Positions 1 to 6,800 of a stretch of 8,027 nucleotides of DNA are shown here, in pieces. The stretch is from DASXMX01 sp036794395 (GTDB lineage: Bacteria; Planctomycetota; Phycisphaerae; Tepidisphaerales; Tepidisphaeraceae), in assembly GCA_036794395.1 (NCBI GenBank), contig DAIRGS010000323.1, positions 1 through 8,027 of the forward strand, written 5' to 3'. Positions within the stretch are counted from its first letter, which is position 1. Each line of letters begins with the position of its first letter. The notes under the pieces were generated by a model. It had not been told where the DNA came from and did no database searches. It was given only the letters and a program-made list of their open reading frames with translations. The position numbers were made by a program, and so were the translations under genes.

Positions 1-164
1 AAACCAACTTTCCTTGAGGGAGCATTTTCTTCCCGCAACTTCAGAAGGTTGTCTTCGTATCGAAGCTTGGTTTTCCCAAATCGAACCCGTCGCTGGGAAT
101 CATCCCCCTTGACCATGGGCTGGAAGCCCATGCCACGAAATGGCGCGGAATCCTGCATGAGCAT
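1..164 (-). CDS. Unidentified protein, N-terminal 54 residues only (gene runs off the left edge)
   Basis: An open minus-strand frame starts with ATG at 164-162, immediately after the RNase HI stop codon (TAA at 167-165), and stays open to the window edge. The TAA|ATG junction suggests translational coupling and placement in the same operon as the zinc-ribbon and RNase HI genes. The visible protein is hydrophilic and basic: it begins MLMQDSAPF and continues with charged stretches such as RRVRFGKTKLRYEDN and LKLREEN. No signal peptide or membrane segment is visible. Residues GMGFQPMV are encoded by a palindromic repeat-like element (114-132), so the true start could instead be a later ATG (158, 131 or 116). 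I do not recognise the family. The codon pattern after the palindrome looks like real coding sequence, but only about 50 codons are visible, so the call is tentative. Confidence 0.45.
   Translation of the reverse strand, partial: MLMQDSAPFRGMGFQPMVKGDDSQRRVRFGKTKLRYEDNLLKLREENAPSRKVG
114..132. repeat. Perfect inverted repeat, REP-like palindrome
   Basis: CATGGGCT-GGA-AGCCCATG: two perfect 8-base arms around a 3-base loop. Palindromes with a GGCTGGAAGCC core, often followed by GCCAC as here, look to me like short interspersed repeats seen in planctomycete genomes; that comparison is from memory. Only one copy is in this window, so repetitiveness cannot be shown. It lies in the first third of the partial leftmost reading frame, where it encodes MGFQPM. 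Confidence 0.5.
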
Positions 165-761
165 TTAGTCGCCGCCGATCATCTTTGTTCCACACTGGCA
201 GACGAAGGGTTTGAGCTGATGGGGCCGGATGCTGGAGGCCTTTTTCAGCTCAATTGCGCATCCACATTTAACGCAGCTGAACACGGTCCCCAGTTGGGGC
301 GCGACTGCCGCCGGCGCATCAAGCGGACTCTCATCGTCGCTGGCATCCAATACGTCCTGCTTGCGATCCATCGCAAGGTTGGCCAGCTTGTCGGCCAGGG
401 TATTTTTATCGCGATAGTTATGCTCGATACGGGCTTCGTTAAATTGATGGTACAGCGCCTTGGCTTCGTCGTGGAGCAACTTCATATCCGAGTTCTTAAC
501 CCGATATTCGCCGCGCATCTGTTTGATGATCAATTCGCTGTCGCCGCGGATGACAATTTTTTTCGCGCCCAGTTCCCTGGCCATTTCGAGCCCGGTGATC
601 AGGGCCTTATACTCGGCAACGTTGTTCGTTGCCCTGCCAATAAAGCGGCCCAGAGTGGCAAGCACGGCACCATCGGAAGCTCGGAGAACAACCCCGATCC
701 CCGCCGGCCCCGGGTTTCCCCGGCTGCCCCCGTCGAATTGAATCGTGATGACGTCGTTCAT
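165..761 (-). CDS. rnhA: Ribonuclease HI with C-terminal cysteine-rich tail
   Basis: RNase HI cleaves the RNA strand of RNA-DNA hybrids in the cytoplasm, removing primers and R-loops. Residues 1-135 form the RNase H fold. The first catalytic Asp is D10 in FDGGSRGNPGPAG; the Glu is E50 in NNVAEYKAL; the second Asp is D74 in RGDSELI; the last Asp is D124 in NTLADKLAN, with H114 in the preceding loop. All four acidic residues of the two-metal active site are therefore present. The protein is 198 residues, longer than the usual ~150. After a low-complexity acidic/Ala-Pro linker (about 136-158) there is a tail with C163, C166, C168 and then C188, C190 (CxxCxC and CxC), which may bind zinc; I do not recognise it as a named domain. 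The ATG overlaps the upstream zinc-ribbon stop as ATGA (758-761), implying translational coupling; there is no strong Shine-Dalgarno of its own. Family assignment is secure; the role of the tail is unknown. Confidence 0.93.
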   Translation of the reverse strand: MNDVITIQFDGGSRGNPGPAGIGVVLRASDGAVLATLGRFIGRATNNVAEYKALITGLEMARELGAKKIVIRGDSELIIKQMRGEYRVKNSDMKLLHDEAKALYHQFNEARIEHNYRDKNTLADKLANLAMDRKQDVLDASDDESPLDAPAAVAPQLGTVFSCVKCGCAIELKKASSIRPHQLKPFVCQCGTKMIGGD

Positions 762-1942
762 GCCTGCGGAACCGAAACTCCGTCCTGAGCCTGAGCGACT
801 TGGTGCTCGCCCGACTGCTGTCCGCCGGACTGCTGCTCACCCGACTGGTTTTCAGCAGCTTGCGTCTCACTTGACGGGACTGGTTCCTCCAGCACGTCGG
901 CCACGCCATCAACCCTGGCTTCCTGCATGCGGTACCGGATCACGCGCTCCAGGTGCTCGCGGGACTTGCCCTTGTAGTAACCGGCAAGCTCGCCATTGAT
1001 ATTGACGCGAAGGGAGACAGGATCGTTCCCGGCATCGACAGCCGCCTTGACCGATTCGCCCTGTGCCCCATTGAGCAACTCGCCCCAGCGGCCTTTGGCA
1101 CGCTGTTCGATCACGGGCTCGGGCATACCTGCCGCGCTGGCGGCGTCTTTCGATTTAGCGCTTCGCTTTGCCGCCGATGTGGTCTTGGCGGAGTTGATTG
1201 CGGTTTCTGGCGGTAGATCCTCGGGGATGTAAAGGATTCGCCGGCAGCTCGGACAAACCACCAATTCATCTCGCGAATGCAATTTGTTGTACACATCCGC
1301 AACCAGAGACATGTTGCACGCGCCGCAAATGTATTCCTCGCGCCGGCGATCGGGCTTGCCAAGGGCACTTAGCGCTTCGCCCTCATACCGCTCGGCAAGT
1401 TTATCGAAAGCATCCCGGCCCTTGGGGGTCACCGCGGCCGCCGCGGCATCTCGGGCGGGGCGGAGGGCCTCCACTTCAGCAGTCAACCGCTTAACGGTAT
1501 CTCCGCTCTGGGCCTGAAGCGTCTCGAGCTTCTTGCGTTCGGCTTCGAGCTGGGTTTGCATCGCCCCCACCTCGTTTTGCTCGCGCTCCACAATCTCAAG
1601 CACTTTCATCGCTTCATCTTCGACCTTGTTGCGATCGACTTTGCCGGTGTTGATCTCGACGAGAAAGGCCTGGTATTCCTTGTTGTTCTTGGCAGTTTGC
1701 TGCTGAGTTCGAAGCCGTTCGATGTGTACGTCGCGCGAGCGGAGGTCGAGGTCGAGTTGGCCGGCTTGCGCCTGCTGCTCCATGAGATGAGCCTGGGCGA
1801 GCTTCAGCTTTTCAGCCAGATCGGCAACCCGGCGCTCCTGGATGCGAACGTTACGAGCCGCCGCATCAAGCCGGGCCTGCGCCCCTCGGAAGGCTTCGTT
1901 CGCCCGGAACAGCTTGACCAGCGCGATATTGGTCGGACCCAT
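758..1942 (-). CDS. Coiled-coil zinc-ribbon protein (COG1579 type) with a long C-terminal extension
   Basis: Residues 10-165 are a long, charged heptad-rich region expected to form an antiparallel coiled coil, with the family's NNKEY motif at 86-90. A C4 zinc ribbon follows: C206xxC209 and C230xxC233, 20 residues apart. This is the layout of COG1579 proteins (the HP0958/FlgZ group), described as putative nucleic-acid-binding or scaffold proteins, usually about 240 residues. This one has 394. The extra part has a Lys/Ala-rich linker (about 250-272), a compact-looking segment (about 281-352, from RAKGRWGELLNG to VADVLEEP) and a Gln/Ser/Gly-rich tail with a repeated QSGE/QSGG unit (about 366-381). 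The start has a good ribosome site, AAGAGGA, 9 bases before the ATG. The stop overlaps the RNase HI start by ATGA. In mycobacteria a COG1579 protein (Rv2229c) also precedes an RNase HI gene (Rv2228c), which supports a real functional link. The exact function is unknown. Confidence 0.85.
   Translation of the reverse strand: MGPTNIALVKLFRANEAFRGAQARLDAAARNVRIQERRVADLAEKLKLAQAHLMEQQAQAGQLDLDLRSRDVHIERLRTQQQTAKNNKEYQAFLVEINTGKVDRNKVEDEAMKVLEIVEREQNEVGAMQTQLEAERKKLETLQAQSGDTVKRLTAEVEALRPARDAAAAAVTPKGRDAFDKLAERYEGEALSALGKPDRRREEYICGACNMSLVADVYNKLHSRDELVVCPSCRRILYIPEDLPPETAINSAKTTSAAKRSAKSKDAASAAGMPEPVIEQRAKGRWGELLNGAQGESVKAAVDAGNDPVSLRVNINGELAGYYKGKSREHLERVIRYRMQEARVDGVADVLEEPVPSSETQAAENQSGEQQSGGQQSGEHQVAQAQDGVSVPQA
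805..849. repeat. Three tandem 15-base units inside the zinc-ribbon gene
   Basis: Three imperfect 15-base units at 805-819, 820-834 and 835-849. Unit 1 matches unit 2 at 12 of 15 positions and unit 3 at 13 of 15. They encode the repeated pentapeptide QSGE/QSGG near the C terminus of the zinc-ribbon protein. Because 15 is a multiple of 3, changes in copy number would keep the frame. This looks like slippage-prone low-complexity tail sequence. Confidence 0.65.
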
Positions 1943-2012
1943 CTCAAACCATCCTCTTCAAATACATGTGGCCGGGCGACCCTGTCACCGCCCCTACCAC
2001 CGAAAACTTTTC

Positions 2013-2040
2013 ATTATGCGGATAGATCGGGGATTGAAAA
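2013..2040 (-). promoter_or_regulatory. Possible sigma70-type promoter for the zinc-ribbon/RNase HI operon
   Basis: On the minus strand, TTTTCA (2040-2035) and CATAAT (2018-2013) are separated by 16 bases. CATAAT matches the -10 consensus at 5 of 6 positions; the -35 match is poor (4 of 6). It lies about 70 bases upstream of the zinc-ribbon ATG, in the gap after the pilin gene. A short hairpin (2049-2062, 5-base-pair stem, 4-base loop) sits just upstream. Judged by eye only. Confidence 0.3.
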
Positions 2041-2118
2041 GGGGCTGACCGCAAAACTGCGGCTAAGTGGGAAAGATTGGTTGCTTTCGTGTTTGTAATT
2101 GGCTTGCCCGGCTTCCCA

Positions 2119-2141
2119 CCCGTTTTAGGCGCTAAATCGGG
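2119..2141 (-). terminator. Stem-loop just downstream of the pilin-like gene
   Basis: Arms at 2119-2128 and 2132-2141 pair over 10 positions with one T:T mismatch and a 3-base loop. The stem begins 7 bases after the pilin-like gene's TGA. In the direction of transcription no run of T follows, so it is not a classic intrinsic terminator. It could be a terminator of another kind, a 3' stabilising hairpin or chance. Its position directly after a stop codon and before a possible new promoter favours a transcript end. Confidence 0.35.
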
Positions 2142-2148
2142 TTGCCGG

Positions 2149-3018
2149 TCAATCCTGATCGGTCGGAACCAGATAGCTGTCGCGCTCCCAGGCGGGCCCA
2201 ATATCACGGCCGATGAAGCCCTGCCCCCACGCTTGAGGCGATTTGCCCTTCACGATCGTAAGTCGCGAAAGGGCGGTGTAGATGTTGTCGCGCTCCCCAT
2301 CCTTGCCAACGCCGCAATAAGGGGTGGGCTGAAACGACACATGGCCATCGGTGTAAAGCACATTTTCGCCGGCTCGGAGATGATTATTGGAGTTCGCCCT
2401 AGCCAGATCGAAAGGCTTGGCATTCCAAGCCGGGCCGGTGACGTCGCTTCCGTGGGTTACGAATCCGGGGTTTTTATCTGCCAAAAGCGCGAAATCGGCG
2501 GGCAGGAAATCGTCCAGTTTGTAGCCCGGCGTGCTGCTGAATGGTGACGCGTAGGAGTAGCTCAGGTGGAGTCCATCCGAGAAATTCGATCGCTGGCGAT
2601 AAGCGGCGGGCTCGACCGGTTCGGCGCTGGCCGATGTGCTGGGGCAAATAAAGTTGATCGGCTTGGCAAAGCCGGTTCGGACAAGAAGCCACAGCGACGC
2701 CGTGACGTCGTTGGGCCGGACAGTCGTGTCCCGGCCAAACGGATCTGCCGAGGCAGCGCCGGTATAGGCGACATAGCCATTGGGATTGTGGGCCGGGTCG
2801 TAGGTTACACGCGGGAAGGCGCCCTTGTTGGCGGCGGCATAATTTCGCAGGGAGGCGATTAATATGCGAAGGTTTTCGGCACAACGTGCCCGGTGATCGG
2901 CTTCGCGCACTTTGGCGATGTAGGGGACAAAGATACTGATCAGGATCACAATGATCCCAATGACCACGAGCAGTTCCACCAGGCTGAAGCCGCGAACACG
3001 TCGGAGGGTTGGGAGCAT
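2149..3018 (-). CDS. Type II secretion/type IV pilin-like protein with prepilin leader and H-X(n)-DG region
   Basis: The N terminus is a class III signal: a short basic leader MLPTLRRVRG, then FSLVELLVVIGIIVILISIF, with Phe at +1 and Glu at +5 after the predicted prepilin peptidase cut, followed by a hydrophobic helix and the alpha-helical stalk (READHRARCAENLRILIASL). The rest is a globular exported domain. Near the C terminus, NNHLRAGENVLYTDGHVSF resembles the planctomycete/Lentisphaera H-X9-DG signature, here with 10 residues between His and Asp-Gly, followed by CGVGKDGERDNIYTA. Such proteins are abundant pseudopilins in planctomycetes; their roles are mostly unknown, with surface structures or secretion assumed. 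I chose the ATG at 3018 (289 residues). A TTG at 3042 would add eight residues (MPQQQANR). Neither has a convincing Shine-Dalgarno. The gene lies 36 bases after the small coiled-coil gene on the same strand and is probably co-transcribed with it. Confidence 0.85.
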   Translation of the reverse strand: MLPTLRRVRGFSLVELLVVIGIIVILISIFVPYIAKVREADHRARCAENLRILIASLRNYAAANKGAFPRVTYDPAHNPNGYVAYTGAASADPFGRDTTVRPNDVTASLWLLVRTGFAKPINFICPSTSASAEPVEPAAYRQRSNFSDGLHLSYSYASPFSSTPGYKLDDFLPADFALLADKNPGFVTHGSDVTGPAWNAKPFDLARANSNNHLRAGENVLYTDGHVSFQPTPYCGVGKDGERDNIYTALSRLTIVKGKSPQAWGQGFIGRDIGPAWERDSYLVPTDQD

Positions 3019-3054
3019 GCGATTGGCTTGTTGTTGAGGCAAGGTGATGGGAAA

Positions 3055-3495
3055 TCAGCCACGGTCAAGGGAACGGCTGGCATCAACGATGCCGAAATCC
3101 ATGAGGGGATGATATTCCTGCGGCATGGCCAAGGCATCTTCACCCAGATAGAGCCGCCACCGAACGACCAACTCGGGGTGCAGTTTAATGAAAGCCTGCC
3201 ACGCGGCATAAAACGAGCGAAGGTAGAACGTTTTGCCATCGTTATCCGATACCTGCCGTTCAAGTTCGCTAACCCGGGCCTGGGCACCGGCCAACTGCTT
3301 TTTCATGTCTTCGACTTGCTTGCCCAGTTTGTCGTTGGCACTGGCCAGCTCATTCTTGGCGTTTTGCGCATCCTTCAGCTGGACAAGGGCATCGTTGTAA
3401 GCCTTTTGCAATTGATCGGGGTTTGGCTTGTCGTCGGCTCGTGCGCCAGGGGACACGATCACCAACACCAATATGGCCAAAAGCAGACTGCGCAT
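3055..3495 (-). CDS. Small exported coiled-coil protein of unknown function
   Basis: 146 residues. The ATG at 3495 is preceded by AAAGGA with a 7-base spacer and begins a good Sec signal peptide: M-R, then SLLLAILVLVIVSPGARA, with a likely cut after ARA (residue 20). The same frame stays open upstream to 3894, but that part has no signal peptide and contains the promoter, so it is not counted as coding. Residues 26-84 are Lys/Glu/Ala/Gln-rich with heptad spacing (LQKAYNDALVQLKDAQNAK and onward to VSELERQV) and should form a coiled coil. The C-terminal 60 residues are more globular, rich in aromatics and Trp (TFYLRSFYAAWQAFIKLHPE, RWRLYLGEDALAMPQEY). I do not recognise the family. Being exported and directly upstream of the pilin-like gene, it may be a periplasmic partner of that protein; this is inference only. 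Confidence 0.75.
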   Translation of the reverse strand: MRSLLLAILVLVIVSPGARADDKPNPDQLQKAYNDALVQLKDAQNAKNELASANDKLGKQVEDMKKQLAGAQARVSELERQVSDNDGKTFYLRSFYAAWQAFIKLHPELVVRWRLYLGEDALAMPQEYHPLMDFGIVDASRSLDRG

Positions 3496-3820
3496 CGTCG
3501 CATCCTTTCCGACACCCACGCGGTGGAGAGGGCGGCATTTTAGATTGAGTTCGCCAAGCTCACAATGAGGGAGTTCCGATGATCGCTTAATATCGAGTCC
3601 GATAATCTCGAAGGGCGGTACGAGGACTGAATGACGCAGTCGACGAAAGTGGGCGGCCTCGCCCGGCCTCTCAACTCCATTTTGAGCGCCCATCGCGGGG
3701 GTCGGTATAGAAAGCAGATGGGTTCGCGAAAGTCGCCGGCAGGCGAAACATACCTTACGCTTGGCACATTGTGGCGGGATTCGACCTGACCTATGCGATT
3801 TGAAACATTCCGGAGTCTGC
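3496..3820. other. Divergent intergenic control region
   Basis: These 325 bases separate the minus-strand coiled-coil/pilin genes from the plus-strand giant gene. No convincing gene is present; the open frames here lack start signals and recognisable protein features. Contents: a sigma70-like promoter for the minus strand (3537-3565); a small inverted repeat, TATCG-AGTC-CGATA, at 3591-3604, about 25 bases upstream of that promoter's -35 box and possibly an operator; and a weak plus-strand promoter-like pair, TTGTGG (3769-3774) and TATGCG (3792-3797) with a 17-base spacer. The plus-strand gene's ribosome site, GGAG at 3812-3815, lies 5 bases before its ATG. Confidence 0.6.
3537..3565 (-). promoter_or_regulatory. 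Sigma70-type promoter for the coiled-coil/pilin genes
   Basis: On the minus strand, TTGTGA (3565-3560) and TAAAAT (3542-3537) are separated by an ideal 17 bases. The -10 box matches consensus at 5 of 6 positions and the -35 at 4 of 6. Transcription would begin near 3530, leaving a leader of about 35 bases containing the AAAGGA ribosome site before the ATG at 3495. It is the best promoter candidate in the window. Confidence 0.5.
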
Positions 3821-6800
3821 ATGCTATTTAGAAAGCTGACGATGGTGCTTATCCTGCTTACCGCGACCTGCGCGGGCGCGGCTTCGGAAGGCAACCGCCT
3901 GACTTACCTGGATGATCTCGACCCGTATTACGTCTCCAGGAATTTTCCGAAGCTTGTTACGCCGCAGTGGGTGGGCGAAGAGGGGGTGGACGCCGTTGTC
4001 ATTCTCGCGATTGACGACATGCAAAACCCGGCCACTTACGAAAAGTTTCTTCGCCCTGTTTTAGATCGTTTAAAGCAAATTGATGGACGGGCTCCAGTCA
4101 GCATTATGACCCGTTCGGTTAAAGCCGATGATCCGCAGCTTCAGGCCTGGCTGAAGGAGGGGCTGAGCCTGGAAACACATACCGTGGACCACCCCTGCCC
4201 GCTGTTGCAGGGCTCGGATTTTCCCAAGGCAAAATCCACTTACGATCGTTCGGTCGACAATTTGAGTGCGATTCCGAATAGCCGGCCCGTCGCATTCCGC
4301 TTTCCATGCTGCGATTCGAAGAACACGCCCAGCCCGCGCGCCTTTGCCGAGATCCTGGGCAAGACCACCGGGAGCGGAAACTTCATCACAATCGACTCAT
4401 CAGTATTCAATATTCCCACGGCCAACGATCCCGCCTTGCCGCGAACGATCCCGCTCAATCCTGATGGAACCGAGCGATTCCGGCGGTATCTGCCGTTCGA
4501 CAACTTCGCCAATTACGTTGAAGATTACCCATATCCATATGTGATCGGGAAACTGTGCTGGGAATTTCCGTGCGCCGTGCCCAGCGATTGGGAAAGCTTC
4601 CACATCCAGGGCAACGCCAGCCCGCGCTTGCTGGAGGATTGGAAAGCCTCGCTCGACGCGACAGTGCTGAAGCAGGGCGTGATGAACTTTGTGTTCCACC
4701 CCTACGGCTGGAGCAGCCCGCAGCAACACGTCGACTTCATCGATTACGCGGTCAAACGCTACGGAAAACGCGTGAAATTCCTCACGTTCGCCGAGGCGAT
4801 GCACCGCATCGAAACCAATGTCTTGGGCGGACAGCCTCTCCGTGACGCCAAAGGAAACGATAACGGTGCACGGATCCTGGATCTCAATGCAGATGGTTAT
4901 CTGGATGCGGTGATTTCCAACAGCCATGTCCATCAGGCGCGAGTATGGAACGCCACATCTAAGAAGTGGGATATCTCCGAGTTCCCGGTCGAGATTGTTC
5001 GCGATGGCGTTGAAGCGGGCGCTGAATTTGGCGTGCTTGAGGGCCGTCCGATCATGTCCATCCGCAATGAGTTGATGCTGGATGCGTGGAAATTCGAAAA
5101 TGGAAAATGGATTAACGACATCAGCCTGCTCAATGGATTGGACCTGACCGGCCAGGTTTTTACCGCCGACCATGGTGCGGATCGAGGCTTCCGCTTTCAT
5201 GACCTGGACGGCGATGGTGACTGTGAAGTGGTCGTCAGCAATGACATGCAGCAGGTCATCTTTCAATGGGACCGCGAGATCCGGCGATGGATGCGACTCA
5301 ACTTTATGATTCCCCAGGGAGCCGCGTTTGTTGACGCCGATGGCCACGATGCGGGCCTGCGACTGATCGATATTGATGGCGACGGAAAAGACGATGCGCT
5401 GTTCTCCGATGAAGATCACTACTCATTGCATCTGTTCACCTCCATGAAAGACGGCTGGGGCAAGCAGATACTGGCCGGGAAGCACGGCGGTATTGATCCG
5501 TTGCCGCCGCTGGTTCGCGGCGGGACCAACAATGGCGGGTGGTTCCTCAATCGAACGTTATGGGTGCAAAACGAGAATACAGAGAAGCTACCTGACCAGG
5601 TGGATCGAAGGCCGTTCAACCAATTGCTGAATGGGACATTTGCCGGCCCACGATCACCCCAGGCGTCGTTGGATTCGATTCAACTTCGGCCCGGCTTTAA
5701 AGCGGAGATCGTGGCAGCCGAGCCATTGGTTGAAGACCCGATCGCCTTCGCCTGGGGCGCTGATCGGAAGCTGTGGGTGGTCGAAATGGGCGACTATCCG
5801 CTCGGTGTCGACGGCAAAGGCAAACCCGGCGGAAAGGTCAAATTCCTCGAGGACACGCAAGGCGATGGCCACTACACCAAGGCCACGGTATTCCTCGATA
5901 ATCTCCCTTTCCCCACCGGTGTACTGCCATGGGGCAAGGGCGTGCTCATCACGGCAGCCCCAAACATTCTGTATGCCGAAGACACCAACGGCGATGGCAA
6001 GGCCGATGTTGTCAAGGTGCTTTACAGCGGCTTCGTGCAGGGGAATCAACAACATCGTGTGAACGGACTCGCGTATGGGCTGGACAATTGGGTATGGGTC
6101 GCCAACGGCCACAGCGGAGGGACAATCAAATCCGAACTCACGGGCAAAGCCGTCAACATTCGCGGGAGGGATCTTCGAATTAAGCCGGATGAGGGCCTGG
6201 TTGAAACCACCACCGGCATGACGCAGTTCGGCCACACTATGAACGACTGGGGCGACTGGTTCGGCTGCGATAATTCCAATCCCATGTATCAGTATGTGCT
6301 TGAGGATCATTACCTCCGCCGCAATCCGCATTTCGCGCCGCCGGTGCCGCTCGTGCAGGTGTCGGACGTGCCCGGAGCATCGCCGGTCTATCCGATCAGC
6401 CCGGATGTTCCTCGGTTTAATGATCTGTGGGCCCTGCACCACTTCACGTCAGCCAACAGCGTGACCGTCTACCGCGATGTCCTGTTTGGCCCCAACTACT
6501 ATGGCAACAGCTTTGCAAGCGAGCCGGTGGGGAACCTGATTCATCGAGAAGTGCTTCGCAAGGATGGGGTGGAATATCACAGCGCCCGCCCAAGCGACGA
6601 GAAGACCTCGGAATTTCTGGCGTCATTCGATCCATGGTTCCGTCCCACCACGCTGCGCGTGGGGCCGGATGGGGCGCTGTGGGTCGCGGATATGTATCGC
6701 CTGGTGATCGAACACCCCGAATGGATTCCAAAGGAATGGCAGGAAAAGCTCGACCTGCGCGCGGGCCGTAATATGGGCCGGATCTATCGGATTTTTCCGG

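Noticed and set aside
219..788. 189-codon plus-strand open frame opposite RNase HI
   Set aside because: The minus strand encodes an RNase HI with all catalytic residues; the plus frame is a shadow.
1944..2207. 87-codon minus-strand frame in the gap after the pilin-like gene
   Set aside because: It overlaps the pilin C terminus by 59 bases in another frame, contains the stem-loop and promoter candidate, and has no protein features or ribosome site.
3762..3775. Sigma54-like promoter TGGCAC-N4-TGGC upstream of the giant gene
   Set aside because: The spacing between the GG and GC elements is one base short of the sigma54 rule, which is strict, and the second element matches poorly.
3496..3894. 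Upstream in-frame extension of the small coiled-coil protein to 279 residues
   Set aside because: The ATG at 3495 has a good ribosome site and a textbook signal peptide. The extension would bury the signal peptide internally, overlap the divergent gene and include the promoter.
4424..4454. Direct repeat AACGATCCCGC at 4424-4434 and 4444-4454
   Set aside because: The copies are 20 bases apart, so they are read in different frames, and both lie in conserved coding sequence; probably chance.
4400..5419. 339-codon open frame on the minus strand inside the giant gene
   Set aside because: It is antisense to a frame with clear domain motifs (deacetylase end and VCBS loops). Its translation has no recognisable domain, and long antisense frames are common in GC-rich coding DNA.
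5654..6442. 262-codon minus-strand open frame opposite the dehydrogenase domain
   Set aside because: The opposite strand encodes well-conserved dehydrogenase motifs in the same interval; the antisense product has no recognisable features.
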